Assembly: GCA_964251965.1 (NCBI GenBank) | Contig: CAXULQ010000003.1 | Location: 186,001 to 250,000, forward strand | Reading direction: 5' to 3' | Length of the DNA stretch: 64,000 nt | Source: Mucilaginibacter_A sp964251965 | GTDB taxonomy: Bacteria > Bacteroidota > Bacteroidia > Sphingobacteriales > Sphingobacteriaceae | Shown: in pieces, positions 9,719 through 17,277 of the stretch | Layout of the letters: the number at the start of each line of letters is the position of its first letter | Numbering within the stretch: position 1 is the first letter of the stretch | The notes under the pieces: model-generated | Told to the model about the DNA's origin: nothing | Database searches by the model: none | Seen by the model: only the letters and a program-made list of their open reading frames with translations | Translations under genes and position numbers: made by a program

Positions 9719-10702
9719 ATGAAAAAATTATGGTTGATTTTATGTTTGACAGGATTCTGCAGTCAGCTTTCCGCTCAAAAAACCACCGATAAAAACAGTA
9801 GCGGCAACCCGATTTTCCCGGGCTGGTATGCCGATCCGGAAGCTGCGGTTTTTGGTAAGCAATATTGGGTTTATCCAACTTTTTCTGCACCGTACGAGCA
9901 GCAGGTTTTTATGGATGCTTTCTCGTCGCCGGATTTGGTGCACTGGACGAAACATCCGCACGTGCTGGATTCTGCCAACGTAAAATGGGCAAAGAAAGCG
10001 ATGTGGGCACCTGCCATCACCAAAAAAGATGGCAAATATTATTTGTTTTTTGGGGCGAATGATATTCAAAACGATCAGCAAGTTGGCGGAATTGGTGTAG
10101 CTGTTGCCGATCGTCCGGAAGGGCCGTTTAAAGATTATCTTGGCAAACCGCTGATCGATAAAATCGTAAATGGCGCGCAACCGATTGACCAGTTTGTGTT
10201 TAAAGATCACGATGGGCAATATTACATCCTTTACGGTGGCTGGGGGCACTGCAACATCGCCAAACTTAATGCTTCTTTTACCGGCTTAATTCCGTTTGCA
10301 GATGGCAGCACGTACAAATCCATCACCCCAAAAGATTATGTGGAAGGCCCGGTACTTTTCACCCGCAAAAACAAATATTATTTAATGTGGAGCGAAGGCG
10401 GCTGGACTGGCCCGAATTACCGCGTAGCTTACGCGATAGCAAATTCAATAGAAGGCCCGTTTGAACGGATTGGTGTAGTTTTAAAACAAGACCCCAAAGT
10501 AGCAACAGGCGCAGGCCATCATTCGGTGATCCAGGTTCCGGAAACAGATGAATGGTATATTGTTTACCACCGCCGGCCGCTTGGCGAAACGGATGGCAAT
10601 CATCGGGTAACTTGTATTGATAAAATGTATTTTGATGCGGATGGTTTGATTAAGCCGGTTGTGATTACTAAGGAAGGCGTGCAGGGGAGGAAGTTAAAGT
10701 AG
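9719..10702 (+). CDS. GH43 family glycoside hydrolase
   Basis: A secreted five-bladed beta-propeller enzyme of glycoside hydrolase family 43, expected to act on arabinose- or xylose-containing plant polysaccharides. I place the start at the ATG at 9719, which gives signal peptide residues 1-19 ending LSAQ; a GTG three bases earlier is less likely. The three GH43 carboxylates are readable: base D39 in GWYADPE, pKa modulator D157 in PIDQF and acid E209 in YVEGP. The length, 327 aa, is that of a single-domain member. It is not in a polysaccharide utilisation cluster here. The exact substrate cannot be told. Confidence 0.88.
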   Translation: MKKLWLILCLTGFCSQLSAQKTTDKNSSGNPIFPGWYADPEAAVFGKQYWVYPTFSAPYEQQVFMDAFSSPDLVHWTKHPHVLDSANVKWAKKAMWAPAITKKDGKYYLFFGANDIQNDQQVGGIGVAVADRPEGPFKDYLGKPLIDKIVNGAQPIDQFVFKDHDGQYYILYGGWGHCNIAKLNASFTGLIPFADGSTYKSITPKDYVEGPVLFTRKNKYYLMWSEGGWTGPNYRVAYAIANSIEGPFERIGVVLKQDPKVATGAGHHSVIQVPETDEWYIVYHRRPLGETDGNHRVTCIDKMYFDADGLIKPVVITKEGVQGRKLK

Positions 10703-10714
10703 GTTTTAAAAAAT

Positions 10715-11494
10715 ATGATACCAGAAACAAAACAAGCAGCACTTGATCGAAATAGGGCAATAATACTTGCAACATTGGATTACCATCTTGCACAACACGC
10801 TGGTACTTTTGTTTGTGATGGCGTAGATTTTATTGCTGATTATTATGAGCAGCAGAAGCTACAGACAGAGAAATATTATAAGCAGCGACGGCTCGACAGG
10901 CTACAACAACGCTTTCGTAGTTTGACCGAAAACCTGCAAAGCCGGATTGACTTGAAATTTGAAAATTATATTAAAGAAAGGACAGGTTACAACATTGACC
11001 TATTTGAAACCCTGCAAAATAGAGTTGAAAACATCATTAAGCAAAATGATATTCGTAATCCAAAAGAATATCAGGATGTGAGCACAATGCGTCATTTTTA
11101 TCAACAAATTTTAGCTGAACCGGGAAAAATAGAAATCCTCAATCACTTACTTGCTGAATTTCATAAACGAACTATTACAGTATATACGTCAAAAGAAATA
11201 AATTACTTCCCTCATAGATTTTCAGAAGCAACGTCACCGGATGGCAAGCAAAAGTTAACGGTAGAAAAAAGTGGAAAAGAAGAAAACGCTTTAACTTATA
11301 TTGCTATAAACTTAAAAAGCGGTGTTTCATCTGGTTTTTACGATGTGCGCGGACATCACCCGAATATAAATGCTTTTTGGAAAGATGATTACAATATTGT
11401 TGTTGAAACAAAAAAAGAATATTTAAGCTTTCGAAAAATCAGAAAAATCGAAAGTCAGGGAGAAATAATTAATATTGAATATATCGAACATTAA
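10715..11494 (+). CDS. Hypothetical protein with N-terminal helical region (259 aa)
   Basis: I do not recognise this protein. It starts 12 bases after the GH43 stop. There is no signal peptide. Residues about 45-130 are strongly helical and charged (EQQKLQTEKYYKQRRL, LQQRFRSLTENLQSRI), likely a coiled coil or helical bundle. From about residue 165 it becomes beta-rich (YTSKEINYFPHRF, KQKLTVEKSGKEE, YNIVVETKKEYLSF). Codon use and AT content differ somewhat from the GH43 gene, so it may be a later arrival. Its last bases overlap the end of the frameshifted DUF2442 gene on the other strand. Confidence 0.65.
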   Translation: MIPETKQAALDRNRAIILATLDYHLAQHAGTFVCDGVDFIADYYEQQKLQTEKYYKQRRLDRLQQRFRSLTENLQSRIDLKFENYIKERTGYNIDLFETLQNRVENIIKQNDIRNPKEYQDVSTMRHFYQQILAEPGKIEILNHLLAEFHKRTITVYTSKEINYFPHRFSEATSPDGKQKLTVEKSGKEENALTYIAINLKSGVSSGFYDVRGHHPNINAFWKDDYNIVVETKKEYLSFRKIRKIESQGEIINIEYIEH

Positions 11495-11723
11495 TTTTTC
11501 GTAACCTTCAACATAAAGTCTACCGATAAATCTTCATCCAACAAAGGCCAATGAATACCATATCCACTTGGGAAATTTTAAATAAATTCCTTTGTAAATC
11601 ATTTGCCAAAACCAATTTTTCTGAAATTTGATCTAAGGGCAACTTGATAAAATTGCCGTCTACTTTTAAACAAATAAAGTTTCCTTCAAAAGAAACGGTT
11701 TCAATGTTGTGTGTTGCAGCCAT
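11491..11723 (-). pseudogene. DUF2442 protein gene broken by a one-base frameshift
   Basis: The frame from 11723 reads a DUF2442-like start (MAATHNIETVSFEGN ... VLANDLQRNLFKIS) and then runs off as VDMVFIGLCW. In the next frame the missing family tail is present: SGYGIHWPLLDEDL then SVDFML, ending at 11491. One extra G in the plus-strand GGG at 11570-11572 (C on the coding strand) would join ISPSGYGIHWP in one frame. DUF2442 proteins are small and are often paired with a DUF4160 protein, like toxin-antitoxin pairs; no partner is visible here. Because the lesion is in a homopolymer it could be a sequencing error. Confidence 0.75.
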
Positions 11724-11769
11724 GGTTCTTACTTGATAAAAGGAATTCCTACAATTACAGATTTAGACC

Positions 11770-11819
11770 GATAAAAGAAGTATCAACTCATCATTAAAAA
11801 TGTCAATACTTCTTTTATC
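11770..11819. terminator. Perfect inverted pair of the dispersed word (hairpin)
   Basis: GATAAAAGAAGTAT at 11770-11783 and ATACTTCTTTTATC at 11806-11819 are exact reverse complements, which gives a 14-bp stem with a 22-base loop. It lies 15 bases beyond the stop of the Old Yellow Enzyme gene, where a terminator is expected. It lacks the GC core and T tract of a classical one. Confidence 0.65.
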
Positions 11820-11834
11820 AACCTAAATCCTGCA

Positions 11835-12911
11835 TTATTTATGCTGATGCTTAGCACGATCATATTGATCCGGCCATTTCAAATCAACGCCTAATTGTTG
11901 TGCAGCATGCAATGGAAAATACGGATCGCGGAGGGATTCCCGGGCAATTAAAATCAGATCAGCTTGGCCACTTGCCAAAATTTCTTCCATTTGTGCTGCT
12001 TCGGTAAGCAATCCAACGGCTCCGGTTAAAATGCCGGTTTCTTTTTTGATTTGTTCTGCAAAAGGAACCTGATAACCGGCTTTAACAGGAATCTTTTGCC
12101 AGGAAACTAAGCCGCCGGTAGAACAATCGATCAAATCAACGCCCATATTTTTTAAAATAGCCGAAAGTCTGACCGATTCTTCCGCCGTCCAGCCGCCTTC
12201 TGCCCAATCTGTAGCCGAAATACGAACGAACAAAGGCAAATCTTTCGGCCAAACTTCCTGCACGGCTTCGGTAACTTCCAGCAAAAAACGGATGCGGTTT
12301 TCGAAAGAACCGCCGTATTGATCAGTTCGCTGGTTACTTAATGGCGACAAAAACTGGTGCAGCAAATAACCATGCGCGGCGTGCAGTTCGGCTACTTTAA
12401 AACCAACTTCTACCGCTCTTTTGGTGGTTTCTTTAAAATCCCGGATCACTTTGGCCAGTCCGGCTTCGTCTAAAGCAATTGGTGCTTCGGTTCCTTCTGC
12501 GTACGGAATGGCACTTGGCGCAACCGTTTGCCAGCCTTCCGGTGCGCTGCTTGGAATTAATTTACTGCCTTTCCAGGGCGATTGGTGACTGGCTTTTCTT
12601 CCGGCATGTGCCAGTTGTATGCCAGCAATTGATCCGTTATCCTGAATGAAATCGACGATCTTTTTCTGTTCGGTTAGGTGTTCATCTTTCCACAAACCCA
12701 AATCGTCCGGCGTAATCCGTGCTTCGGGCGAAACGGCGGTTGCTTCGGTAATGATCAAACCGGCACCGCCAACTGCTCGGCTGCCAAGGTGTACAAAATG
12801 CCAGTCGTTGGCAAAACCATCCACGCTCGAATATTCGCACATCGGTGAAATTACGATGCGGTTTTTCAGTTCTATGCTTTTTATTTTCAGAGGTTTAAAC
12901 AGTTCGGCCAT
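11835..12911 (-). CDS. namA: NADH:flavin oxidoreductase, Old Yellow Enzyme family (YqjM/NamA-like)
   Basis: A 358-aa FMN-dependent ene-reductase that uses NAD(P)H to reduce activated C=C bonds. It belongs to the YqjM-type (thermophilic-like) class: SPMCEYSS with C25 is the redox-tuning cysteine, LHAAHGYLLHQFLSP carries the two substrate-anchoring histidines, and RTDQYGGSFENRIRF is the family signature in the barrel. The C-terminus LILIARESLRDPYFP is normal. It has no signal peptide and should be cytoplasmic. A perfect dispersed word lies directly before its start codon, where the ribosome would bind. The natural substrate is unknown. Length and motifs match NamA closely; use of the symbol is by similarity. 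Confidence 0.9.
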   Translation of the reverse strand: MAELFKPLKIKSIELKNRIVISPMCEYSSVDGFANDWHFVHLGSRAVGGAGLIITEATAVSPEARITPDDLGLWKDEHLTEQKKIVDFIQDNGSIAGIQLAHAGRKASHQSPWKGSKLIPSSAPEGWQTVAPSAIPYAEGTEAPIALDEAGLAKVIRDFKETTKRAVEVGFKVAELHAAHGYLLHQFLSPLSNQRTDQYGGSFENRIRFLLEVTEAVQEVWPKDLPLFVRISATDWAEGGWTAEESVRLSAILKNMGVDLIDCSTGGLVSWQKIPVKAGYQVPFAEQIKKETGILTGAVGLLTEAAQMEEILASGQADLILIARESLRDPYFPLHAAQQLGVDLKWPDQYDRAKHQHK

Positions 12912-12912
12912 G

Positions 12913-12926
12913 ATGCTTCTTTTATC
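12913..12926 (+). repeat. Dispersed word directly upstream of the namA-like start codon
   Basis: Read on the coding strand it gives GATAAAAGAAGCATC followed by ATG. The AAAAGAAG part may serve as a ribosome binding site. Confidence 0.75.
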
Positions 12927-13009
12927 GGTATAATTTCTTTGTGTAGATAACGCATCTGTTGCTTGCGGGTTTTTAACATAATTCTTCTAAAATAATAATT
13001 GCTGCAACA

Positions 13010-13189
13010 TTGGAAAACCAGGCCACTATCGAAAAGATAATGGATTTGAGAAAACAAGAAAATACAGATTGGTGGAATGCTATATCTCAGAACGAAAAAG
13101 AATCTATAGAAAGAGGTTTGGCAGATGCGGAAGCAGGAAAACTAAATCCGCACAGCAAAGCCAGGGAACTTTATGAAAAGTGGTTATAG
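13010..13189 (+). CDS. Antitoxin-like protein of a RelE/ParE-type pair
   Basis: A 59-aa frame from the TTG at 13010, or 49 aa from the ATG at 13040. The segment NEKESIERGLADAEAGKL then NPHSKARELYEKWL matches the C-terminal part of small antitoxins that pair with RelE/ParE toxins, where a gladaeaG...ph...y.kw pattern is common. The N-terminus is short for the family. Directly after its stop lies a fragment resembling a ParE toxin, so the pair seems decayed. Whether this protein is still made is unknown. Confidence 0.55.
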   Translation: MENQATIEKIMDLRKQENTDWWNAISQNEKESIERGLADAEAGKLNPHSKARELYEKWL

Positions 13190-13198
13190 AATTTTCTG

Positions 13199-13276
13199 GA
13201 CGATTTTGCATTAAATGAATTAGCGCAAACGATAAAATATCTCGAAGAAAACTGGACAGAAAAAAATCAGAAATCT
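13199..13276 (+). pseudogene. ParE/RelE toxin remnant
   Basis: Ten bases after the antitoxin stop, one frame reads DFALNELAQTIKYLEENW then TEK. This matches the start of ParE-type toxins (w..fA..eL...i.YLe.nWt.kE). No start codon precedes it properly, and after TEK the match is lost as the frame runs into the 3' end of the convergent PPK2 gene. About 70 residues of a normal toxin are missing, so it should be inactive. Confidence 0.5.
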
Positions 13277-13280
13277 AACC

Positions 13281-14030
13281 CTACAAATCCACCTTCGGGA
13301 AATGTATCTCATACTTTTCCAACTCCAGTACAATTGCGTTTAAAATAGAATAGTTTTTATACCATTTTTTATCCGAAGGCACAATCTGCCAAAGTGCTGC
13401 TTCTGCACAATGCTCAAAAATAAACTCGTACACTTTGGCGTAATCGTCGTGCTTTTTAATGGCGGCAACGTCTTCTTTTTGGTATTTCCAGCGTTTATAT
13501 TCGTTGGTTTTCCTTGATAGCAGCCGCTCTTCCTGTTCTTTTTGCGAAACGTGCAGATAGAATTTCATCAAAATCGTATCATTCCGCACCAAACCTTTTT
13601 CAAAACTGTTGATCTCGTCGCATCGGTCTTTAATCAAATCGTGCTTTACCAGTTTTTCTACTTCGGGCACCAAAATATCTTCGTAATGCGAACGGTTAAA
13701 AATTTGGATCATGCCTTTTTCCGGACATTCTTTGCTCACCCGCCACAAAAAATGATGTGCCCGCTCCTCTTCTGTTGGTGCTTTAAATGATTTTACGCGA
13801 CAACCGGCAGGATTAATCCCCGAAAAAACATGCTTCACCGCACCATCTTTGCCCGAAGTATCCATTCCCTGCAACACAATCAGCACATCATACTTCTTTT
13901 GTGCATATAATTTATTCTGGATTTCGGCCAGCTTTTCGGTTAGTTTGATGCTTTCTTTCGCCGCTTCTTCTTTGGTTATTTTTTCGTCAGGATTCGTTGA
14001 AATATCCGCCAGTTTTATTTTTTTGCTCAT
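13281..14030 (-). CDS. ppk2: Polyphosphate kinase 2 family protein
   Basis: A cytoplasmic polyphosphate:nucleotide phosphotransferase of the PPK2 family. It moves phosphate between polyphosphate and ADP/GDP (or NMP in some members). Walker A is GMDTSGKDG at residues 55-63, with K61; Walker B and the lid region follow as IQIFNRSHYEDILV and RKTNEYKRWKY. I start it at the ATG at 14030 (249 aa). The longer frame from a GTG at 14048 would add MCKRSI, which is only the translation of a dispersed word. The gene begins 10 bases after the stop of the BtuF-like gene, so the two are probably co-transcribed. Confidence 0.9.
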   Translation of the reverse strand: MSKKIKLADISTNPDEKITKEEAAKESIKLTEKLAEIQNKLYAQKKYDVLIVLQGMDTSGKDGAVKHVFSGINPAGCRVKSFKAPTEEERAHHFLWRVSKECPEKGMIQIFNRSHYEDILVPEVEKLVKHDLIKDRCDEINSFEKGLVRNDTILMKFYLHVSQKEQEERLLSRKTNEYKRWKYQKEDVAAIKKHDDYAKVYEFIFEHCAEAALWQIVPSDKKWYKNYSILNAIVLELEKYEIHFPKVDL

Positions 14031-14031
14031 G

Positions 14032-14045
14032 ATGCTTCTTTTACA
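14032..14045 (+). repeat. Dispersed word bridging a stop codon and the next start
   Basis: On the coding strand GTGTAAAAGAAGCATCATG holds the TAA stop of the BtuF-like gene, an AAGAAG purine run and the ATG of ppk2. One word thus fills the whole junction of the two genes. Confidence 0.75.
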
Positions 14046-14967
14046 CACTAAATTTTATCCAACCTTCACCCTCATAACCAAAAATAAACTGTTTTGGGTT
14101 GATAATTTCTGCTAAAATTTCCACAGAATCTGCAATGCGCGGTCCGGAACGGTTAAAATACTGGTTTCCATCGGCAATAAAAAGCCGGTTGTTTTTTACC
14201 GACTTTAAGTCTCGAAAATAAGGTTGTTGCAGCAACGTATCCATTTCTTTTAAAGTCCGTTTGATGCTAAAACCACAAGGCATCACGATCATAATTTCGG
14301 GATCAGCCTGAACCAAATCCATCCAATCAATAGCCGGCGAATGTTTTCCGCTTTGTGCTAAAATGGCTTCTCCGCCAGCAATATCCATCATTTCCGGCGT
14401 CCAGTTGCCAGCCATCATCAACGGTTCAATCCATTCAATACAAGCTACGGTTGGTTTTTGGGTAATGAATTTGAGTTTGTGTCTGATCAAATCCATCCGT
14501 TCCTGCATGCGGCCTGTTAAATCTGCACCGCTTTCCGGAACGCCCAAAACTTCGGATACTGTTTTTATATCGGTAAAAATAGCATGCAAATTATTCGGTT
14601 CTAAAGAGATAATCTGTACCGGATAATCCAGCAAATTCTCTAATGCTTTTTCTACATCGTTAAAACTGACGGCGCAAATTTCGCATTGTGTTTGGGTGAT
14701 GATAACGTTGGGCTTTAGCTCTTTAACCAGCTCACGGTCAACTTGATAAAAAGAAAGCGCATCGGTTAAAGCACCTTTTACCTGCTTGTCGATCTCCAAA
14801 CTATTCGCCATCGGATCGAGCATCGCCGAAGAGCAAACCGGCAAATGTAAAATGCTTTCCGGGTAATCACATTCGTGCGAGCGGCCAACTAATTGCGCTT
14901 CCAAACCCAGTTCGCATACAATTTCTGTTCCGGCAGCCAGCAGGGAAATGATTCTTTTTTGATTCAC
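14041..14967 (-). CDS. BtuF-like cobalamin/metal-chelate binding protein without signal peptide
   Basis: A 308-aa protein of the periplasmic-binding-protein class III fold seen in BtuF and related ABC components. Typical parts are RIISLLAAGTEIVCELGL at the start, VGRSHECDYP, an Asn/Pro-rich hinge helix in the middle, and SVKNNRLFIADGNQYFNRSGPR near the end. Unlike true BtuF it has no signal peptide or lipobox, so it should stay in the cytoplasm. Many Bacteroidota carry such a form, often called cobalamin-binding protein. No transporter genes are adjacent; the next gene is ppk2. Ligand is uncertain. Confidence 0.8.
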   Translation of the reverse strand: MNQKRIISLLAAGTEIVCELGLEAQLVGRSHECDYPESILHLPVCSSAMLDPMANSLEIDKQVKGALTDALSFYQVDRELVKELKPNVIITQTQCEICAVSFNDVEKALENLLDYPVQIISLEPNNLHAIFTDIKTVSEVLGVPESGADLTGRMQERMDLIRHKLKFITQKPTVACIEWIEPLMMAGNWTPEMMDIAGGEAILAQSGKHSPAIDWMDLVQADPEIMIVMPCGFSIKRTLKEMDTLLQQPYFRDLKSVKNNRLFIADGNQYFNRSGPRIADSVEILAEIINPKQFIFGYEGEGWIKFSV

Positions 14968-15020
14968 GGATGGTTAATTATAACTTCACTTTTAAACAAA
15001 AACAATTCCATGGTTCTCAT

Positions 15021-15052
15021 TTCCCCCTTTGAAGGGGCCCAGGGGGATGACT
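15021..15052. repeat. Left inverted repeat of the DUF559 element
   Basis: TTCCCCCTTTGAAGGGGCC followed by CAGGGGGATGACT. It is itself palindromic (CCCCTTTGAAGGGG) and matches, in inverted orientation, the repeat at 15448-15480 on the far side of the DUF559 reading frame. Confidence 0.75.
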
Positions 15053-15075
15053 GTCAAACTTTTAAAATTTAAACC

Positions 15076-17142
15076 TTGAACAATCACTACAACAAACAAA
15101 ATAAAGGATTAGCCCGCCAACTTCGCAATAATTCTACACCGGCAGAAATCAGGCTTTGGAGCGAATTACTCAGAGCAAAGGGATTTTATGGTTATCCGTT
15201 TCTGCGCCAGCGGCCAATCGGTAATTACATTGTCGATTTTTTTTGCAAGGAATTGCAGTTGGTTATTGAACTGGATGGCCGAAGCCATCAAAATGAGGAA
15301 CAGGCGCAACGGGATTTAATTCGTGATGATCAACTGGAGGAATTGGGTTATACTGTTATTCGGTTTGAGGACGATGAGGTTTTGTATGACTTTTTAAACG
15401 TGGTGAGGACTTTGAAAGTTTTTGTTCAGGCGTTTGAGGAAAAACAAAGTCATCCCCCTAACCCCCTTCAAAAGGGGGAAGAGGACCTGGGCGGAGAATT
15501 AAAAAGCGAAAAAAATAGTAGGAATTTTTTATCCATACTTCTTTTATGCCTGTTTTTCTTAAGCGGCTGCACATCCAAAGATCAATCCGGCAAAACTGTT
15601 TTTAATTTGAATATGGATGATCTGCTTACTTCACTCGATCCCGCTTTTGCGCGCAACCAGAACGCCATTTGGTGCGATAACCAGTTGTACAACGGTTTGG
15701 TTCAAATTGATGATAGCTTAAAAACCAAGCCGAGTATCGCTAAAAGTTGGGAAGTTTCTGCGGATGGTTTGCATTATACTTTCCGTTTGCGCAAGGATGT
15801 TTTTTTCCATGATGCTGCCCAATTTAAAAACGGCAAAGGACGAAAAGCGGTCGCTGCCGATTTTGTGTATAGCTTTTCCCGCCTCACAGATCCAAAAGTT
15901 GGTTCTTCCGGCTCCTGGATTTTTAGTGATAAAGTAGCGGTAAAAGAAGCATTTAAAGCACCAGATGATTCTACTTTCGTCATCAATTTACGCAAACGTT
16001 TTCCACCAATGTTGAGTTTATTAACGGCACAATATTGCTCCGTTGTGCCGCATGAAGTGGTTGATTTTTATGGGAAAGATTTTCGCAGCCATCCCGTTGG
16101 AACGGGTCCGTTTCAGTTTAAATACTGGAAAGAAGGCGAAGTCTTGGTCCTCCTCAAAAACGAAAAATATTGGGAAATGGAGAACGGCCGCCGGTTGCCT
16201 TATTTGGATGCCGTCCGTGCTTCTTTTATCACCAATAAACAAACCGCTTTTATGGAGTTTGTAAAGCATAATTTAGATTTTTTTAACGATGTAGATGGTA
16301 GTTACCGGGATGATATTTTAACCAAATCGGGCAAGGTCACCAAAAAGTATAAAGGTAAATTTCAGCTTAAAACCCGTCCGTATCTCAACACAGAATATTT
16401 AGGCATGCTGATGGATAGTAATCTGGCCATCGTTAAAAATTCGCCTTTGCGTTTTAAAAAAGTAAGACAAGCCATCAATTACGCTATCGACCGTGAAAAA
16501 ATGGTAAAATACCTGCGTAATAGCATTGGTACGCCTGGTTATTCGGGTTTTGTTCCGGTCGGGATGCCTGGTTTTGAGCAGCAAACAGTTAAAGGCTATC
16601 GTTACAATCCTGAAAAAGCACGGCAATTATTGGCAGAAGCTGGTTTTAATAACGCACATCCCGTTCCGGAAATCCTATTGAATACGACTACAACTTATCG
16701 CGATTTGATCGAATTTGTGCAAGGACAACTTAATTCTGTCGGCATTAAAACCAGGGTTGAAGTTAGCCAGGGCGCTAGTTTGCGGGAAATGATTGCTAAA
16801 AACAACATCAACTTTTTCCGCGGCAACTGGATTGCAGATTATCCGGATGCCGATAATTATTTATCCGTTTTTTATTCGCACAATAAAGTTCCTTTCGGGC
16901 CAAATTATACAGCTTTTTACAATCCGGGTTTTGATAGATTGTTCGAAGCAAGTTATCAGGCAAAAACCGATTCGGCACGCTTTAAATTGTACCGGCAGAT
17001 GGACAATCTGGTAATGCAAGAATCGCCTGTGGTGATTTTGTATTATTATAAATTGGTGAATTTGTACCAGAACAATATCAGCGGTATCAGCACGAATGGA
17101 CAGAACTTACTGATTTTGAAAAAGATTAGGAAGGCGAAATAG
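15076..17142 (+). CDS. Fusion: DUF559 (Vsr-like) endonuclease + peptide-binding lipoprotein (SBP_bac_5)
   Basis: A 688-aa frame from a TTG at 15076. Residues 1-120 are a DUF559 domain of the PD-(D/E)XK/Vsr-like nuclease class, with RNNSTPAEIRLW, D54 in NYIVDFFC and E65/D67 in VIELDGRSH. Residues about 125-140 (SHPPNPLQKGEEDLGG) are the translated right inverted repeat. Residues 152-165 then form a lipoprotein signal ending LSGC (C165), followed by a full oligopeptide/nickel-type ABC substrate-binding protein (DPAFARNQNAIWCDN, RSHPVGTGPFQF, FRGNWIADYPDADNY). No ATG, GTG or TTG lies in frame between the repeat and the lipobox. It seems that a mobile DUF559 element landed at the start of the lipoprotein gene and replaced its start. 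Whether a fused protein is exported is doubtful. Confidence 0.8.
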   Translation: MNNHYNKQNKGLARQLRNNSTPAEIRLWSELLRAKGFYGYPFLRQRPIGNYIVDFFCKELQLVIELDGRSHQNEEQAQRDLIRDDQLEELGYTVIRFEDDEVLYDFLNVVRTLKVFVQAFEEKQSHPPNPLQKGEEDLGGELKSEKNSRNFLSILLLCLFFLSGCTSKDQSGKTVFNLNMDDLLTSLDPAFARNQNAIWCDNQLYNGLVQIDDSLKTKPSIAKSWEVSADGLHYTFRLRKDVFFHDAAQFKNGKGRKAVAADFVYSFSRLTDPKVGSSGSWIFSDKVAVKEAFKAPDDSTFVINLRKRFPPMLSLLTAQYCSVVPHEVVDFYGKDFRSHPVGTGPFQFKYWKEGEVLVLLKNEKYWEMENGRRLPYLDAVRASFITNKQTAFMEFVKHNLDFFNDVDGSYRDDILTKSGKVTKKYKGKFQLKTRPYLNTEYLGMLMDSNLAIVKNSPLRFKKVRQAINYAIDREKMVKYLRNSIGTPGYSGFVPVGMPGFEQQTVKGYRYNPEKARQLLAEAGFNNAHPVPEILLNTTTTYRDLIEFVQGQLNSVGIKTRVEVSQGASLREMIAKNNINFFRGNWIADYPDADNYLSVFYSHNKVPFGPNYTAFYNPGFDRLFEASYQAKTDSARFKLYRQMDNLVMQESPVVILYYYKLVNLYQNNISGISTNGQNLLILKKIRKAK
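15448..15480. repeat. Right inverted repeat of the DUF559 element
   Basis: AGTCATCCCCCTAACCCCC then TTCAAAAGGGGGAA: the inverted partner of 15021-15052, differing at a few bases. It is translated in frame within the fusion protein. Confidence 0.75.
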
Positions 17143-17180
17143 CCTCGCCCCAACCCTCTCCACGGGAGAGGGAGTTAGCT
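17141..17180 (-). repeat. 40-bp palindromic repeat, copy A
   Basis: It starts with AGCCTCGCCCCAACCCTCTC and ends GAGAGGGAGTTAGCT. The CCCTCTCC/GGAGAGGG core is palindromic. The same repeat is at 27214-27253 (inside ribF) and 39601-39640. Confidence 0.75.
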
Positions 17181-17225
17181 ACATTTAATCCCCATAACTT
17201 ATAACTCAAACTTCCTGTCAAACAA

Positions 17226-17254
17226 AAAACCCAACTCAGTTAGAGTTAGGTTTT
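17226..17254. terminator. Bidirectional hairpin terminator
   Basis: AAAACCCAACTC, a five-base loop AGTTA, then GAGTTAGGTTTT: a 12-bp stem with one mismatch, flanked by an A run on the left and a T run on the right. It serves the fusion gene on the plus strand and the OMP receptor gene on the minus strand. Confidence 0.75.
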
Positions 17255-17255
17255 G

Positions 17256-17269
17256 ATGCTTCTTTTATC
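17256..17269 (+). repeat. Dispersed word, perfect copy, between convergent genes
   Basis: It directly follows the hairpin terminator and ends 8 bases before the stop codon of the convergent OMP receptor gene. Confidence 0.8.
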
Positions 17270-17277
17270 AACATAAA

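Noticed and set aside
9740..10249. 169-aa minus-strand frame opposite GH43
   Set aside because: Shadow of the GH43 frame; low-quality composition.
14031..14048. Upstream in-frame start of ppk2 (MCKRSI extension)
   Set aside because: These residues only translate the dispersed word, start at a GTG and overlap the BtuF-like stop; PPK2 proteins begin near MSKKIK.
15076..15480. The DUF559 unit as a conventional insertion sequence
   Set aside because: The gene encodes a Vsr-like nuclease domain, not a DDE, tyrosine or serine transposase, and I see no clear target-site duplication.
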